A stretch of DNA of 39,929 nucleotides from positions 1 to 39,929 of the forward strand of contig JAICIO010000048.1 in the NCBI GenBank assembly GCA_025924315.1. The letters run 5' to 3'. A model generated the notes under the pieces. The model saw only the letters and a list, made by a program, of their open reading frames with translations. It was not told where the DNA came from and made no database searches. This DNA comes from Phycisphaerae bacterium (GTDB lineage: Bacteria > Planctomycetota > Phycisphaerae > Tepidisphaerales > Tepidisphaeraceae). The translations under genes were made by a program, and so were the position numbers. The number at the start of each line of letters is the position of its first letter. Position 1 is the first letter of the stretch. This document shows positions 16,117-23,631 of the stretch, piece by piece.

Positions 16117-16325
16117 AAAATCCGAATTCCGAATCAATGCTCGAATGAGCAATGCTCAAGCGGCCATGAGGGGCGGTCATCCTGAGCGAAGCGAAGGATC
16201 TCGATTTCGTGAGCCGCTTCGGATCCCGAGGTTCTTCGCTGCGCTCAGAATGACAAAAGCGCGGCTGATTCGTCATTCGAGCATTTGAACGTTGATTCGC
16301 CATTCGGGTTTTCGGGTTTCGGAAT
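16117..16325. repeat. Nested palindromic repeat cluster between msrB and msrA
   Basis: The core (16176-16254) has GTCATCCTGAGCGAAGCGAAG on the left and the complementary ...CTTCGCTGCGCTCAGAATGAC on the right. It is flanked by a second inverted pair: AATGCTCGAATGAGCA near 16135-16155 and CATTCGAGCATTTGAA near 16274. Further outside, GAATTCCGAATC (about 16124) pairs with GATTCGCCATTCGG and TTCGGAATTC near the msrB stop. It looks like one palindrome inserted into another, filling nearly the whole intergenic region. Confidence 0.75.
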
Positions 16326-16961
16326 TCATTTCCCCTCCGCGATCTCCGCGATCTTGTCCTTCGGCGTGAACTTGAGCGATTCGGAATTCACGCAGAAGCG
16401 CAATCCCGTCGGCCGCGGGCCGTCTTCGAAGACGTGACCGAGATGGCAATCGCATCGCGCGCACAGGATTTCAGTGCGGTCCATGCCATAAGTGCTGTCG
16501 TGATGTTCGATCACGTTCTCTTTGTCGACGGGTTGAAAGAAGCTCGGCCAACCGGTGCCGGAATTGAATTTCGAATCGGACGAGAACAGCGGCAGGCCGC
16601 AACACACGCACGTGTACACGCCTTCCTGGTGGTTATCGAGCAGGTTGCCACAGAACGGCCGCTCGGTGCCTTTCGCTCGCGCGATCTTGTATTGCTCGGG
16701 CGTGAGAATCTTTTGCCACTGGTCGTCCGTCTTCACCACCCGTGGCGAATCGAGCTCGACGAGCTGGCCGGACTTGCTGAATACTTTGACTTTCACGGTA
16801 TTGGTCTCCGAAGTTTGAGAAACCTGCGTCGATGCGGATGCGGATGAAGCGCTCGCACTCTGCGCCGTAGTCGGCGCGGTCTTCGAGCTGGATGGGCTTT
16901 CGCATCCCATCCACGCGCCCATCGCTAAAAAACCGAGACACGCAAAAAGAAATGGTTTCAT
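16326..16961 (-). CDS. msrB: Peptide methionine-R-sulfoxide reductase MsrB, lipoprotein
   Basis: This 211-residue protein reduces methionine-R-sulfoxide and complements the neighbouring MsrA. A lipoprotein signal peptide ends at a lipobox-like AWMGC, so Cys20 would be lipidated. A low-complexity Ser/Ala/Thr linker (about 23-55) follows. The SelR domain covers about residues 75-205, with zinc ligands Cys118, Cys121, Cys167 and Cys170, the motif [12 protein letters not shown], and the catalytic Cys190 in [11 protein letters not shown]. Cys104 (ERPFCGN) occupies a region where other MsrB proteins often have Ser and could serve as a recycling cysteine; that is inference. The stop codon abuts the palindrome cluster. 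Confidence 0.95.
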   Translation of the reverse strand: MKPFLFACLGFLAMGAWMGCESPSSSKTAPTTAQSASASSASASTQVSQTSETNTVKVKVFSKSGQLVELDSPRVVKTDDQWQKILTPEQYKIARAKGTERPFCGNLLDNHQEGVYTCVCCGLPLFSSDSKFNSGTGWPSFFQPVDKENVIEHHDSTYGMDRTEILCARCDCHLGHVFEDGPRPTGLRFCVNSESLKFTPKDKIAEIAEGK

Positions 16962-17169
16962 TGGGAATCCTTCTCCAGAAGATTATAGCCGTGCGGACAA
17001 CATTGGTTGACGGCTTGATGGGCCGAATGAGATCTTTGATGGGATATACGGACTGGCGGTTACAACGGATTTTTAGGCGGAAAATAGCGGCTATTCTTGT
17101 TATGGTCGTGGCAGGAAGGAGGTTGCTGTTTGTGTCACTTCTGGGGTGGAACACCGAGCAGGTTTTGGT

Positions 17170-17219
17170 TTACCGCCATTGACGCCTATTGACCGCCGTT
17201 TACCGCTGTTGACCACTCG
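17170..17219. repeat. Five units of a degenerate 10-bp tandem repeat
   Basis: Units read in phase are TTACCGCCAT, TGACGCCTAT, TGACCGCCGT, TTACCGCTGT and TGACCACTCG, with consensus TKACCGCCRT. The period of about one helical turn is the notable property. Confidence 0.55.
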
Positions 17220-17229
17220 GTCGAAAATT

Positions 17230-17320
17230 CAAAACGAACCCACCGAAGCGCGGCACACTGGCAGTGGCACTTAAGTTCCACTGCCGGAGATGATCCAAAT
17301 AGAAAACGAACCCACCAAAG
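17230..17320. repeat. Direct repeat pair flanking a small hairpin
   Basis: AAAACGAACCCACCGAAG (near 17231) and AAAACGAACCCACCAAAG (near 17303) are nearly identical. Between them GGCAGTGG (17260-17267) pairs with CCACTGCC (17278-17285). On the minus strand this block directly follows the stop of the 412-aa gene, so the hairpin may help end that transcript. Confidence 0.5.
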
Positions 17321-17321
17321 G

Positions 17322-18560
17322 CTAATCATCCGAAGCCGCCGGCTCGGGATCGGGGTCCCTCGATTCATTTCCTTTCCACAACCGAGGGACGAGAGGGAGG
17401 CTATCGAGATGCAGGAAATCGAACTCATCGGCGAAGCCCGTGCGCGCAACGAGCTCGCCTGCATGACGCACGGTCGCGTACTTCCGCGGGGCGACGACGT
17501 CGAGGCAGCGGATGACTTCGACGAAGAGCTTGCCCGAGCGCGCATCACGCGCCGGGAGATCGAGCATGGCGTTCGGCGGAAGGACCATGCCGAACTCGAG
17601 CGGTTCGAAACCTTCGCGCTCGAGCTTGCGAACGACGACGGGCTCATGTCCGACGTTTTGAATCTTCACGCGCGCGCCGTCGATCCGCACGGCGAGATCG
17701 TGTTCGGATTTCAGAGGCATCGGAAGCATAACGGGAGGCGCTCCGGGCGGCGGCGGACCGGGCAGTGGTGGGAGCGCTTCGCCGCGCTCGACATCCGGCA
17801 ATTCCAGCACGATTTCCGCCGACGTGGTGTGCTCGACGTTGAAGATCGCGATGAAGTTCTGCGTGTAATCCGCGAGATATCCGCCGAACTGTTGCGTCGC
17901 ATTATTCGGATTGATTGGATCTGCGACATCGAGAATCACGGACCGCCCGATGTACTGCTCGAGCAGCGGCTCGAACGCGTTGGCGGCGAATTTGCCGATC
18001 AACGTCTGCCCGATCTGTGTGACCGAATTGCTCTGTGTGAAGACGGCACTCGCCGGATTGAGCCGCTGATATTGTCCGACCACGGCGCCGATCGCAGCGT
18101 TGAATGCGTCGCGCAACGTGTTCACGAAGTTCCGAATCCCGCGCCACAGCCGCTTCATCGGCCCGGGGTTGAACGTCGCATGCACCTGCTTCTGACGCGC
18201 CCGCTGCGCGTGCTCATCGAGCTCGTCGTGATAGCGAAACAGCGAGAGCACCTGCGTGTCCGTCTCGGATCCGTACACCATGAAGCTCGTCTTCTTACGC
18301 CCGCGCGAGTCGACGTACGGATGGTCGTAGGTCACCTCGATGCCGCTGGAAAACACCTTGAGCTTCCCCCAGATCGTCTGCCCGCGCGTGCGCTCGAGGG
18401 TGACGTGATAGCCGTTAAAGAACTTCAGACATTTGTCGCGCGCCCATTTGGTGGCGACGGTGGTGATGATCGCGGTGAGAAAGATGAACAGCAGCGTCAG
18501 ATAGAAGACCGCCGCCGCGGATGGACCGGAGACGTCGGCGAAGATCGCGGGCGCGAACAT
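17322..18560 (-). CDS. Membrane-anchored protein of unknown function (412 aa)
   Basis: One N-terminal transmembrane helix (about residues 16-38, AVFYLTLLFIFLTAIITTVAT) is followed by a cytoplasm-like body. It starts DKCLKFFNGYHVTLERTRGQTIWGKLKVFSSGIEVTYDHPYVDSRGRKKTSFMVY. The body then has ATFNPGPMKRLWRGIRNFVNTLRDAFNAAIG and a region around VILDVADP, followed by a beta-rich part with a proline-rich insert (LPPLPGPPPPGAPPVMLP). The C-terminal part (AVRIDGARVKIQNVGHEPVVVRKLEREGFEP) looks like a small beta-sandwich. Related proteins seem to occur in planctomycetes as conserved hypotheticals; I cannot name a family or an activity. It is divergent from the PEP-CTERM gene at 18853. Confidence 0.75.
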   Translation of the reverse strand: MFAPAIFADVSGPSAAAVFYLTLLFIFLTAIITTVATKWARDKCLKFFNGYHVTLERTRGQTIWGKLKVFSSGIEVTYDHPYVDSRGRKKTSFMVYGSETDTQVLSLFRYHDELDEHAQRARQKQVHATFNPGPMKRLWRGIRNFVNTLRDAFNAAIGAVVGQYQRLNPASAVFTQSNSVTQIGQTLIGKFAANAFEPLLEQYIGRSVILDVADPINPNNATQQFGGYLADYTQNFIAIFNVEHTTSAEIVLELPDVERGEALPPLPGPPPPGAPPVMLPMPLKSEHDLAVRIDGARVKIQNVGHEPVVVRKLEREGFEPLEFGMVLPPNAMLDLPARDARSGKLFVEVIRCLDVVAPRKYATVRHAGELVARTGFADEFDFLHLDSLPLVPRLWKGNESRDPDPEPAASDD

Positions 18561-18852
18561 CGCAGTGTTCTACGGCTGCACGGAAAGGTCGTCTACTTTT
18601 CGATGTGCGAGGGCGGCGTAAAAAATCACAGTCGATTCCACGCAAAATCACCATAGGCGAATTCGCGGGTCTTGTTATGGTCGCAAGTGCAATCTGGAGG
18701 CAGGAGGAGCGCGGCGATTTCCCATCCGGCGTTCAAGGGCCCGTTCGCTCACTCTTATATAACTCGATAGCCGACCTGCTTTGCAAGCATGAACTGAACT
18801 GTGCTTGCGGCGAGCACCGGCCGGTTCACATTTCTAACGTGGAGCGGGAAAA
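18561..18852. other. Divergent intergenic region
   Basis: This 292-bp region separates two divergent genes. An inverted repeat GCAAGCA (18783-18789) / TGCTTGC (18802-18808) lies about 45-70 nt upstream of the PEP-CTERM start and could be an operator or leader hairpin. A ribosome-binding-like GGAGCGGG precedes the ATG at 18853. No gene is visible. Confidence 0.4.
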
Positions 18853-20280
18853 ATGGCTCGATTTAAGCACAAGTCCATCTGGGCACGCTCAGTGAGAATG
18901 GGCGCGGCGTTTCTTTCGATCGCGATCACTGCCGCGTCGGCACGGGCCGCCACGTTCATCCCAACTTCCGGGTCCCAAACCTGGAACAGCACCGTGAACT
19001 GGTCGACCAGCACGATTCCGAATGCAACGGGGGCGGAAGCGGACTTCGGAGATCCCACCGGTCCACTCACGGTAACGATTGATTCGGGCTCGTCGGGATT
19101 CACCGTCGGAACCATCAGCTTCACGATCAATTCCGCGAACTCAAATACCATCAATACAGGGACCACCGGTTCAAAATTAATCATGGACAATGGCGGCGCG
19201 GGTGCGTTCATCATCGCGGGTGGATCGGGGAGCGGCACGGGGACGGGCGGAAGCACGACGATCAACCCGCCCATCACGTTGAACGACAACCTCACGCTTC
19301 AAGTGGACGACACGAACGCGACGTCCGCGGTCGGTGCGCTCAGCCTCGCGAGCTCGACCACCGGCAATGGCGGGCTTACGAAGACCGGCAACGGGATCCT
19401 CACGATGACGTCGAGCGCGAAGAACTACACGGGCGCGACCGCCGTGAACGCGGGCCGCATGCGCATGTCATTTTCCGGACGGCCTCAGCAGACGTCCAGC
19501 TTCACCGTGAACGCCGGCGGACAGCTCGACATCACGGTCGGAAACGCTGCATTCAATCTTGGTCCCGTCGCGACGAGCAGCCTCTTTTTGAACGGCACAG
19601 GTCCGACTGCGGGACCACTCACCAATGCCCCCGGCGCGTTTCGTCCCGATCCAAATCTCATCCTGACGATTCCAAACGCCGTGGTGCTGCAATCGGATTC
19701 GCTCATCCATATCGAAGGCGCGACCGCCGCGACGACTTTCTCCAACACCGTCAGCGGAGCCGGAAAGCTGACACTCACCGCGCCGAGCAGCAGCGCGACG
19801 CAAGGCGTCCTTATTCTCAACGGGGCGAACACGTACCAGGGCGGAACACTCGTTGCCGGCGGATCCATCAGCCTTCAAGGTGCATCGGCGACGCTCGGCA
19901 CGGGTGACGTGGAAGTGAACAACGCAACCTCAACGAGCTCGACGGCGCGTTTGGAAATCCAATCCGGCGTGGTGAATGGAATCGCCGACGGTGCAACGCT
20001 CAACCTCGCCGGCGGAGGCACCGCAAGTGTCGCGGATCAGAACTACATCATCCTCGGCTCGGGCGTGAACGAAACCGTCGGCGGGCTCGTGCTCGGTGGC
20101 GTCGCGCAGACGATCGCCGGAACATACGGCTCGACGACGAGCGGCGCCACGTTCCAGAACGACGAATATTTCAATGGGCCCGGCATGATCACCTTCACTC
20201 CGGTGCCCGAACCCGGCGCTGCAGCATTGCTTGCGATGGCAGCTTTCAGCGCAAGTCTTCGACGCCGCCGGCACCGATAA
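18853..20280 (+). CDS. Autotransporter-associated beta-strand-repeat PEP-CTERM protein
   Basis: This 475-residue exported protein has an N-terminal signal (VRMGAAFLSIAITAASARA). The mature start, ATFIPTSGSQTWNSTVNWSTS, resembles the opening of planctomycete/verrucomicrobial beta-strand-repeat proteins. Autotransporter-associated repeats are visible, for example GGLTKTGNGILTMTSS followed by NYTGATAVNAG, and VLILNGANTYQGGTLVAGGS. It ends with VPEPGAAALLAMAAFSASLRRRRHR, a PEP-CTERM sorting tail. It is Gly/Ser/Thr-rich with no cysteine-rich or catalytic region. It is probably a surface or extracellular-matrix component. A bidirectional terminator separates it from the convergent relic gene. Confidence 0.85.
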   Translation: MARFKHKSIWARSVRMGAAFLSIAITAASARAATFIPTSGSQTWNSTVNWSTSTIPNATGAEADFGDPTGPLTVTIDSGSSGFTVGTISFTINSANSNTINTGTTGSKLIMDNGGAGAFIIAGGSGSGTGTGGSTTINPPITLNDNLTLQVDDTNATSAVGALSLASSTTGNGGLTKTGNGILTMTSSAKNYTGATAVNAGRMRMSFSGRPQQTSSFTVNAGGQLDITVGNAAFNLGPVATSSLFLNGTGPTAGPLTNAPGAFRPDPNLILTIPNAVVLQSDSLIHIEGATAATTFSNTVSGAGKLTLTAPSSSATQGVLILNGANTYQGGTLVAGGSISLQGASATLGTGDVEVNNATSTSSTARLEIQSGVVNGIADGATLNLAGGGTASVADQNYIILGSGVNETVGGLVLGGVAQTIAGTYGSTTSGATFQNDEYFNGPGMITFTPVPEPGAAALLAMAAFSASLRRRRHR

Positions 20281-20302
20281 GCACATCGAACGTGCGCAAT
20301 AA

Positions 20303-20332
20303 AAACGGCATCAAGTTTCCTCGATGCCGTTT
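20303..20332. terminator. Bidirectional terminator between convergent PEP-CTERM genes
   Basis: AAACGGCATC (20303-20312) pairs with GATGCCGTTT (20323-20332), extended by partial pairing inside the loop. The A-rich left side and T-rich right side suit termination from both directions. Confidence 0.7.
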
Positions 20333-20360
20333 GCCGTTGAACGAGTTGTTCGATGTCCGC

Positions 20361-20984
20361 TCAGGCGATCGTTCGACGACGACGTCGTCCGAACAACAGC
20401 ATGCCGCCACCGAGCAGTCCGAGCGACGCGGGCTCGGGCACGTCGGCGTTAAAGCGCACGTTGTCGATCGCCAAACCATCATCATTGCCGGCGACCTCGA
20501 TCTGCGACCAGCGAAGCCACAGATCGGTTCCATTCGCCCAGACCGCGCCGTTCGGCAAGGTGACGCTCGCGGAGATGTCCTTCACAAGGCCAGCGCTGTT
20601 GCCCAGAACTGCCGCATCGGAAGTGCCACCATTCGCGGCGGTCACCGGCGCATCAAAGGTTGCTGTGCTGACAAAGACCGCGTTCGTGCCGGCGTCATGC
20701 CACGTCGTTGTGGTTCCGTCGAGGTTCGAGTCGAGCACGTACGAGAAGCTGATCGCGCTGGAAGTGGTGCCCGTTCCGTCGCGATATTGTTCGCCGTCGT
20801 ACGTGATGTTGAACGAGCCAAGATCCTGGCCGGTGTTGTTCGTCAGCCGCAGGCCCATGCGCATCGAGTCGCCGTCGCCGGCAAGCGTTGTAGAGGGCAG
20901 CTGTCCTAAAGCGCGATCGGAGGTGCTGTTCGTTCCGAAGTCATAGAACGCGCCGGTTCCACTGCTCCCCGAACCGATGCGCAT
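20361..20984 (-). pseudogene. PEP-CTERM protein gene lacking its 5' part
   Basis: The frame encodes the C-terminal two thirds of a secreted PEP-CTERM protein. It contains GSSGTGAFYDFGTNSTSDRALGQL, MRMGLRLTNNTGQDLGSFNITYDGEQYRDGT, ATFDAPVTA, LWLRWSQIEVAGNDDGLAIDNVRF and VPEPASLGLLGGGMLLFGRRRRR. In relatives this region is preceded by about 60-90 residues with a signal peptide. Here the frame continues upstream to 21188, but it encodes an implausible Cys/Ile-rich stretch from AT-rich DNA without a signal peptide. The first usable internal ATG is at 20984. The 5' part appears to have been deleted or replaced. A missed distant exon-like frame was not found in other frames nearby. Confidence 0.6.
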
Positions 20985-21277
20985 TCGCTGGTGTCCGTTG
21001 GTTCCGTTTTCCGTCGAAGGCGATTTCGGATGCCAGACCCGCGACACAATATCATAAGCAATTATAAGACAATATTTTATATTCCCATGGCAATAGGGCC
21101 ATAATTGGATACAAATGCTGTGGACGCAAGAGATTGCGCACCGGAGCTCGAAGACAGACGCCTCGTCTTCAATTGAGTGCACACGCAATTCTCACCGCGG
21201 GTGCTTTTTTCTTGGACGTTTGCGCCGGCCTGTCAACCTCCGCAAGTACATGCTCAGATTGGCCGATACGTTTTCTA
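20985..21277. other. Intergenic stretch with AT-rich patch
   Basis: About 21045-21115 is clearly AT-rich against a GC-rich background. It sits where the N-terminus of the truncated PEP-CTERM protein should be encoded. No convincing gene is visible in this 293-bp stretch. Confidence 0.5.
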
Positions 21278-21589
21278 GTGACCACGCAAGCCCAGGAATA
21301 TCAGGCTGAAACGACGGCCGATCGCCGCCGCAGCGCTCGACAGGAGCGCGTCGTTCCCGCATGGCTTTCGGAACGCGCCGGCGGGGCGGGCAAGGGCCAG
21401 CAGCAGGTCACGGTGACCAACCTCTCACTGCACGGTGTGGGATTCCGGTCGGATAAGAAGATTGAGCTCGGCGGCGCGCACTGGATCGTCATCGCCACCG
21501 ACACCCTCCACCTCTCGACGCGCCTCCGCGTCATCTCCTGCCGCGAACGCGAAAACAACGTGTTCGACATCGGCGCGGAATTCTTCTAA
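21278..21589 (+). CDS. PilZ-domain protein (103 aa)
   Basis: A stand-alone PilZ domain, which typically binds cyclic di-GMP. The two binding motifs are visible: RRRSARQERVVPAW (the RxxxR part) and NLSLHGVGF (the D/NxSxxG part). The C-terminal beta strands end in ENNVFDIGAEFF. The GTG at 21278 is the best start because the domain begins a few residues later; the frame is open further upstream to 21134 but encodes nothing domain-like. No strong ribosome-binding site is visible. A short hairpin follows the stop. It probably acts as a cytoplasmic c-di-GMP receptor, partner unknown. Confidence 0.75.
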   Translation: MTTQAQEYQAETTADRRRSARQERVVPAWLSERAGGAGKGQQQVTVTNLSLHGVGFRSDKKIELGGAHWIVIATDTLHLSTRLRVISCRERENNVFDIGAEFF

Positions 21590-21615
21590 GCAAGATCGCT
21601 TCTAAATAGTTAGCG

Positions 21616-21632
21616 GCGGAGCAAAGCTCCGC
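21616..21632. terminator. Short hairpin after the PilZ gene
   Basis: GCGGAGC-AAA-GCTCCGC forms a perfect 7-bp stem in the context AGTTAGCGGCGG. This resembles half of the TTTAGC(C/G)GC palindromes found elsewhere in the window, so it may be a remnant of that family acting as a terminator. Confidence 0.5.
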
Positions 21633-21675
21633 GGGTTCGTCGCATCTCTTTCTGGCGCGACTATAATCCCGCTCG

Positions 21676-22200
21676 ATGAAGCTCGACGTTCTCGACGCCG
21701 AAAAAACCTGGTACCAGGAAGGCCTGCAGTTCACGTGCTCGCAGTGTGGAAACTGCTGCACCGGCGGACCGGGATACGTCTGGATCTCGAAGGAAGAGAT
21801 CGTCCGCCTCGCCGAGTATTTGAAGATCACGCCCGAAGAAACCGTCGAGAAATACTGCCGCAAAGTTGCTGGCCAGTTTTCGCTCAAAGAAAACCGTGAT
21901 CCCGCGACGGGAAATTACGACTGCGTGTTTCTCACAACCGAGCCCGCCGCGCGCGGCGCCGGCGACAAAGTGGTGCAGTCAAAGCGCGGCTGTTCGATTT
22001 ACCCAGTTCGTCCGCTGCAGTGTCGTACGTGGCCGTTCTGGTCGGAAAACCTCGCGAACGAGTCCAACTGGAACCGCGCCGCCAAGCGCTGCCACGGCAT
22101 GAACCACGGGCGAAAGTTCACGATCGAAAAAATCCACGCACTCCGCGACGCCAAAGACTGGCCCGACAACCCGCCGACCTCCGCACCGAAGTCGAAGTAA
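21676..22200 (+). CDS. YkgJ-type cysteine-cluster protein
   Basis: 174 residues. The N-terminal motif FTCSQCGNCC (Cys21, Cys24, Cys27, Cys28) is the signature of the YkgJ / CxxCxxCC family, thought to bind zinc or an iron-sulfur cluster. Further conserved cysteines are in YDCVFL, RGCSIYPVRPLQCRTWPFW and KRCHG. The order CxxCxxCC ... C ... GCxIYxxRPxxCRxxPF ... C fits the family well, as does the overall length. It is cytoplasmic with no signal sequence. The biochemical role of the family is not established. A long palindromic repeat follows the stop. Confidence 0.85.
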   Translation: MKLDVLDAEKTWYQEGLQFTCSQCGNCCTGGPGYVWISKEEIVRLAEYLKITPEETVEKYCRKVAGQFSLKENRDPATGNYDCVFLTTEPAARGAGDKVVQSKRGCSIYPVRPLQCRTWPFWSENLANESNWNRAAKRCHGMNHGRKFTIEKIHALRDAKDWPDNPPTSAPKSK

Positions 22201-22210
22201 CTCCATCCTT

Positions 22211-22289
22211 ATTTAGCCGCGGGGCTCGCCCCGCGCGAGACGTCATCGCACTCAGCGGCCTTCGCGCGGGGCCGGTCCCACGGCTAAAT
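22211..22289. repeat. Palindromic repeat, TTTAGCCG family
   Basis: The element begins ATTTAGCCGCGGGGC and ends with the complementary CGGCTAAAT, with GCCCCGCGCGAG and CGCGCGGGGC paired inside. It fills the gap between the convergent YkgJ-like and 417-aa genes. A related element lies at 27605-27683 and a shorter one at 28563-28610. Confidence 0.75.
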
Positions 22290-22291
22290 GT

Positions 22292-23545
22292 CTAGTGCCC
22301 AGGATCGCTTCGCATCGCCACCGGTTGATCGCCCATGTCCGCAAACTGAATCCCGCGTGACTTCAGAAACGCAGCCAGCTCCGGCGTCTTCTTCGCCGCG
22401 TCCAGCAGCAGTGCATCGCGAAAACGTCCGAGATTTGCGTACGCGTCGCTCACCGATTTCGCCTTCACATCTTTCGCGCCCGCGATCGTCGCGATCGAGC
22501 TGCGCTGCTCGGGCGTGATCAGCTCGATGCGTCCGACCATCACGCGCGTGATCTCCACCGGCTCGGATACCGTGATCGGCAACACCGTGTTCGTCCACGC
22601 TGGTGGAACGACAAAGAACAACCGCATCCCCGGGCTCTTAAAGTAGCTCTGCTGCCACGTGTTCAGCATCGCCATCGCCTCATCCGCCTTCAGCCCCGCT
22701 TGCACGAGCGAAGTCTGCATCGCGCTGCGCAGGCGATTGAGATTCGACGAGAAATCTGCACCCGCGAAATGATCGGCTGTCGCTTCGTTCAGTTTCAGCC
22801 CGATCCCATCGCCCTGGTGAAACTGATGAAAGGCGCACGAGCCATCTTCGCGAATCTGCACGAGAAACATGCTCTCAGCATCCGGTTGATATTCCGACCG
22901 ATCGGACGTTGCCCGCACGAAAAACTTCCCGCCGTCGTGCAGCACTTTCACCGGGGAATCGAGATTGCCCACGCCGCGATAGAACAGAAATTTCTCACCG
23001 GTTCCATCCTGGGTGGTGATCATCGCCGACTGCGTTTCCCGCGGCGCGGTCCAGACGCGCTCGTTCGTCTCCATCATTTTGCCCATGACGCCGATCTTGA
23101 TGTCCTTCCACGTCAACGTGCCTGCGCCGTTCGGGTCGACTCGCACGATCTGTTTCGAGGTGCGCGACATCTCCGATACTTGCGCTTTCGGAAAGAACTG
23201 CGTGAGCAATCCGCCGTTGAATTTCGCGCTGAAAGTCACCGTCATCGGCAGTTTCGCATCCGCGGGCGGATAGAAGTAAACGACCGGCGTTTCCAGCCGC
23301 ATCGTCACCTGCGGATGCAACCGCGGAACGGCTTTGGAAAACTTCGACGCGACTTCATAGTTGATCGGAATCGACTCCACGAAGTTCGGTAGCGGTTCGT
23401 CGTCGGCGTTGATGCCGGGCAGTGCGCGGCCGGTGTCGTCCTGCAACGACGTGAATGTTCCCCATTCGTGCACGACGAGTTTGTTCGTCTGCGCGAACGC
23501 ATGAATGGTTAAAACCGCAACGAGAAGTGCCAGCGCCTGTCGCAT
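22292..23545 (-). CDS. Conserved secreted protein of unknown function (VVHEWGTF type)
   Basis: 417 residues from the ATG at 23545, which has TCGGAGG just upstream and begins with a signal peptide (MRQALALLVAVLTIHAFA). The mature protein opens with KLVVHEWGTFTSLQDDTGRALPGINADDEPLP. It continues with VTMRLETPVVYFYPPADAKLPMTVTFSAKFNGGLLTQFFP, WTAPRETQSAMI and EKFLFYRGVGN. Secreted proteins with this opening occur in planctomycetes and other soil phyla as conserved hypotheticals. The body looks beta-rich, and the C-terminal third (from LNTWQQSYFKSPGMRLFFVVP) is mixed. The frame extends 5' to 23707 but without a plausible start. It is divergent from the GH2 gene by 86 bp. No catalytic motif recognised. 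Confidence 0.8.
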   Translation of the reverse strand: MRQALALLVAVLTIHAFAQTNKLVVHEWGTFTSLQDDTGRALPGINADDEPLPNFVESIPINYEVASKFSKAVPRLHPQVTMRLETPVVYFYPPADAKLPMTVTFSAKFNGGLLTQFFPKAQVSEMSRTSKQIVRVDPNGAGTLTWKDIKIGVMGKMMETNERVWTAPRETQSAMITTQDGTGEKFLFYRGVGNLDSPVKVLHDGGKFFVRATSDRSEYQPDAESMFLVQIREDGSCAFHQFHQGDGIGLKLNEATADHFAGADFSSNLNRLRSAMQTSLVQAGLKADEAMAMLNTWQQSYFKSPGMRLFFVVPPAWTNTVLPITVSEPVEITRVMVGRIELITPEQRSSIATIAGAKDVKAKSVSDAYANLGRFRDALLLDAAKKTPELAAFLKSRGIQFADMGDQPVAMRSDPGH

Positions 23546-23631
23546 GAAGCCTCCGATGGAATCACCACCCTTCGACGTGTCGCGAGCTTCCGAGTTGCGA
23601 AAAATCCCGCCGTCCCGAAGATGTTTGCCCC

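Larger units (their letters stand above)
16962..17321. other. 360-bp intergenic region with short repeats and no gene
   Basis: No convincing coding frame is present. The half near msrB should carry its promoter. The half near 17322 holds a 10-bp tandem repeat and a pair of direct repeats described separately. Confidence 0.6.

Noticed and set aside
16117-16325. Insertion sequence
   Set aside because: Inverted repeats are present but there is no transposase frame or target-site duplication; the element is too short.
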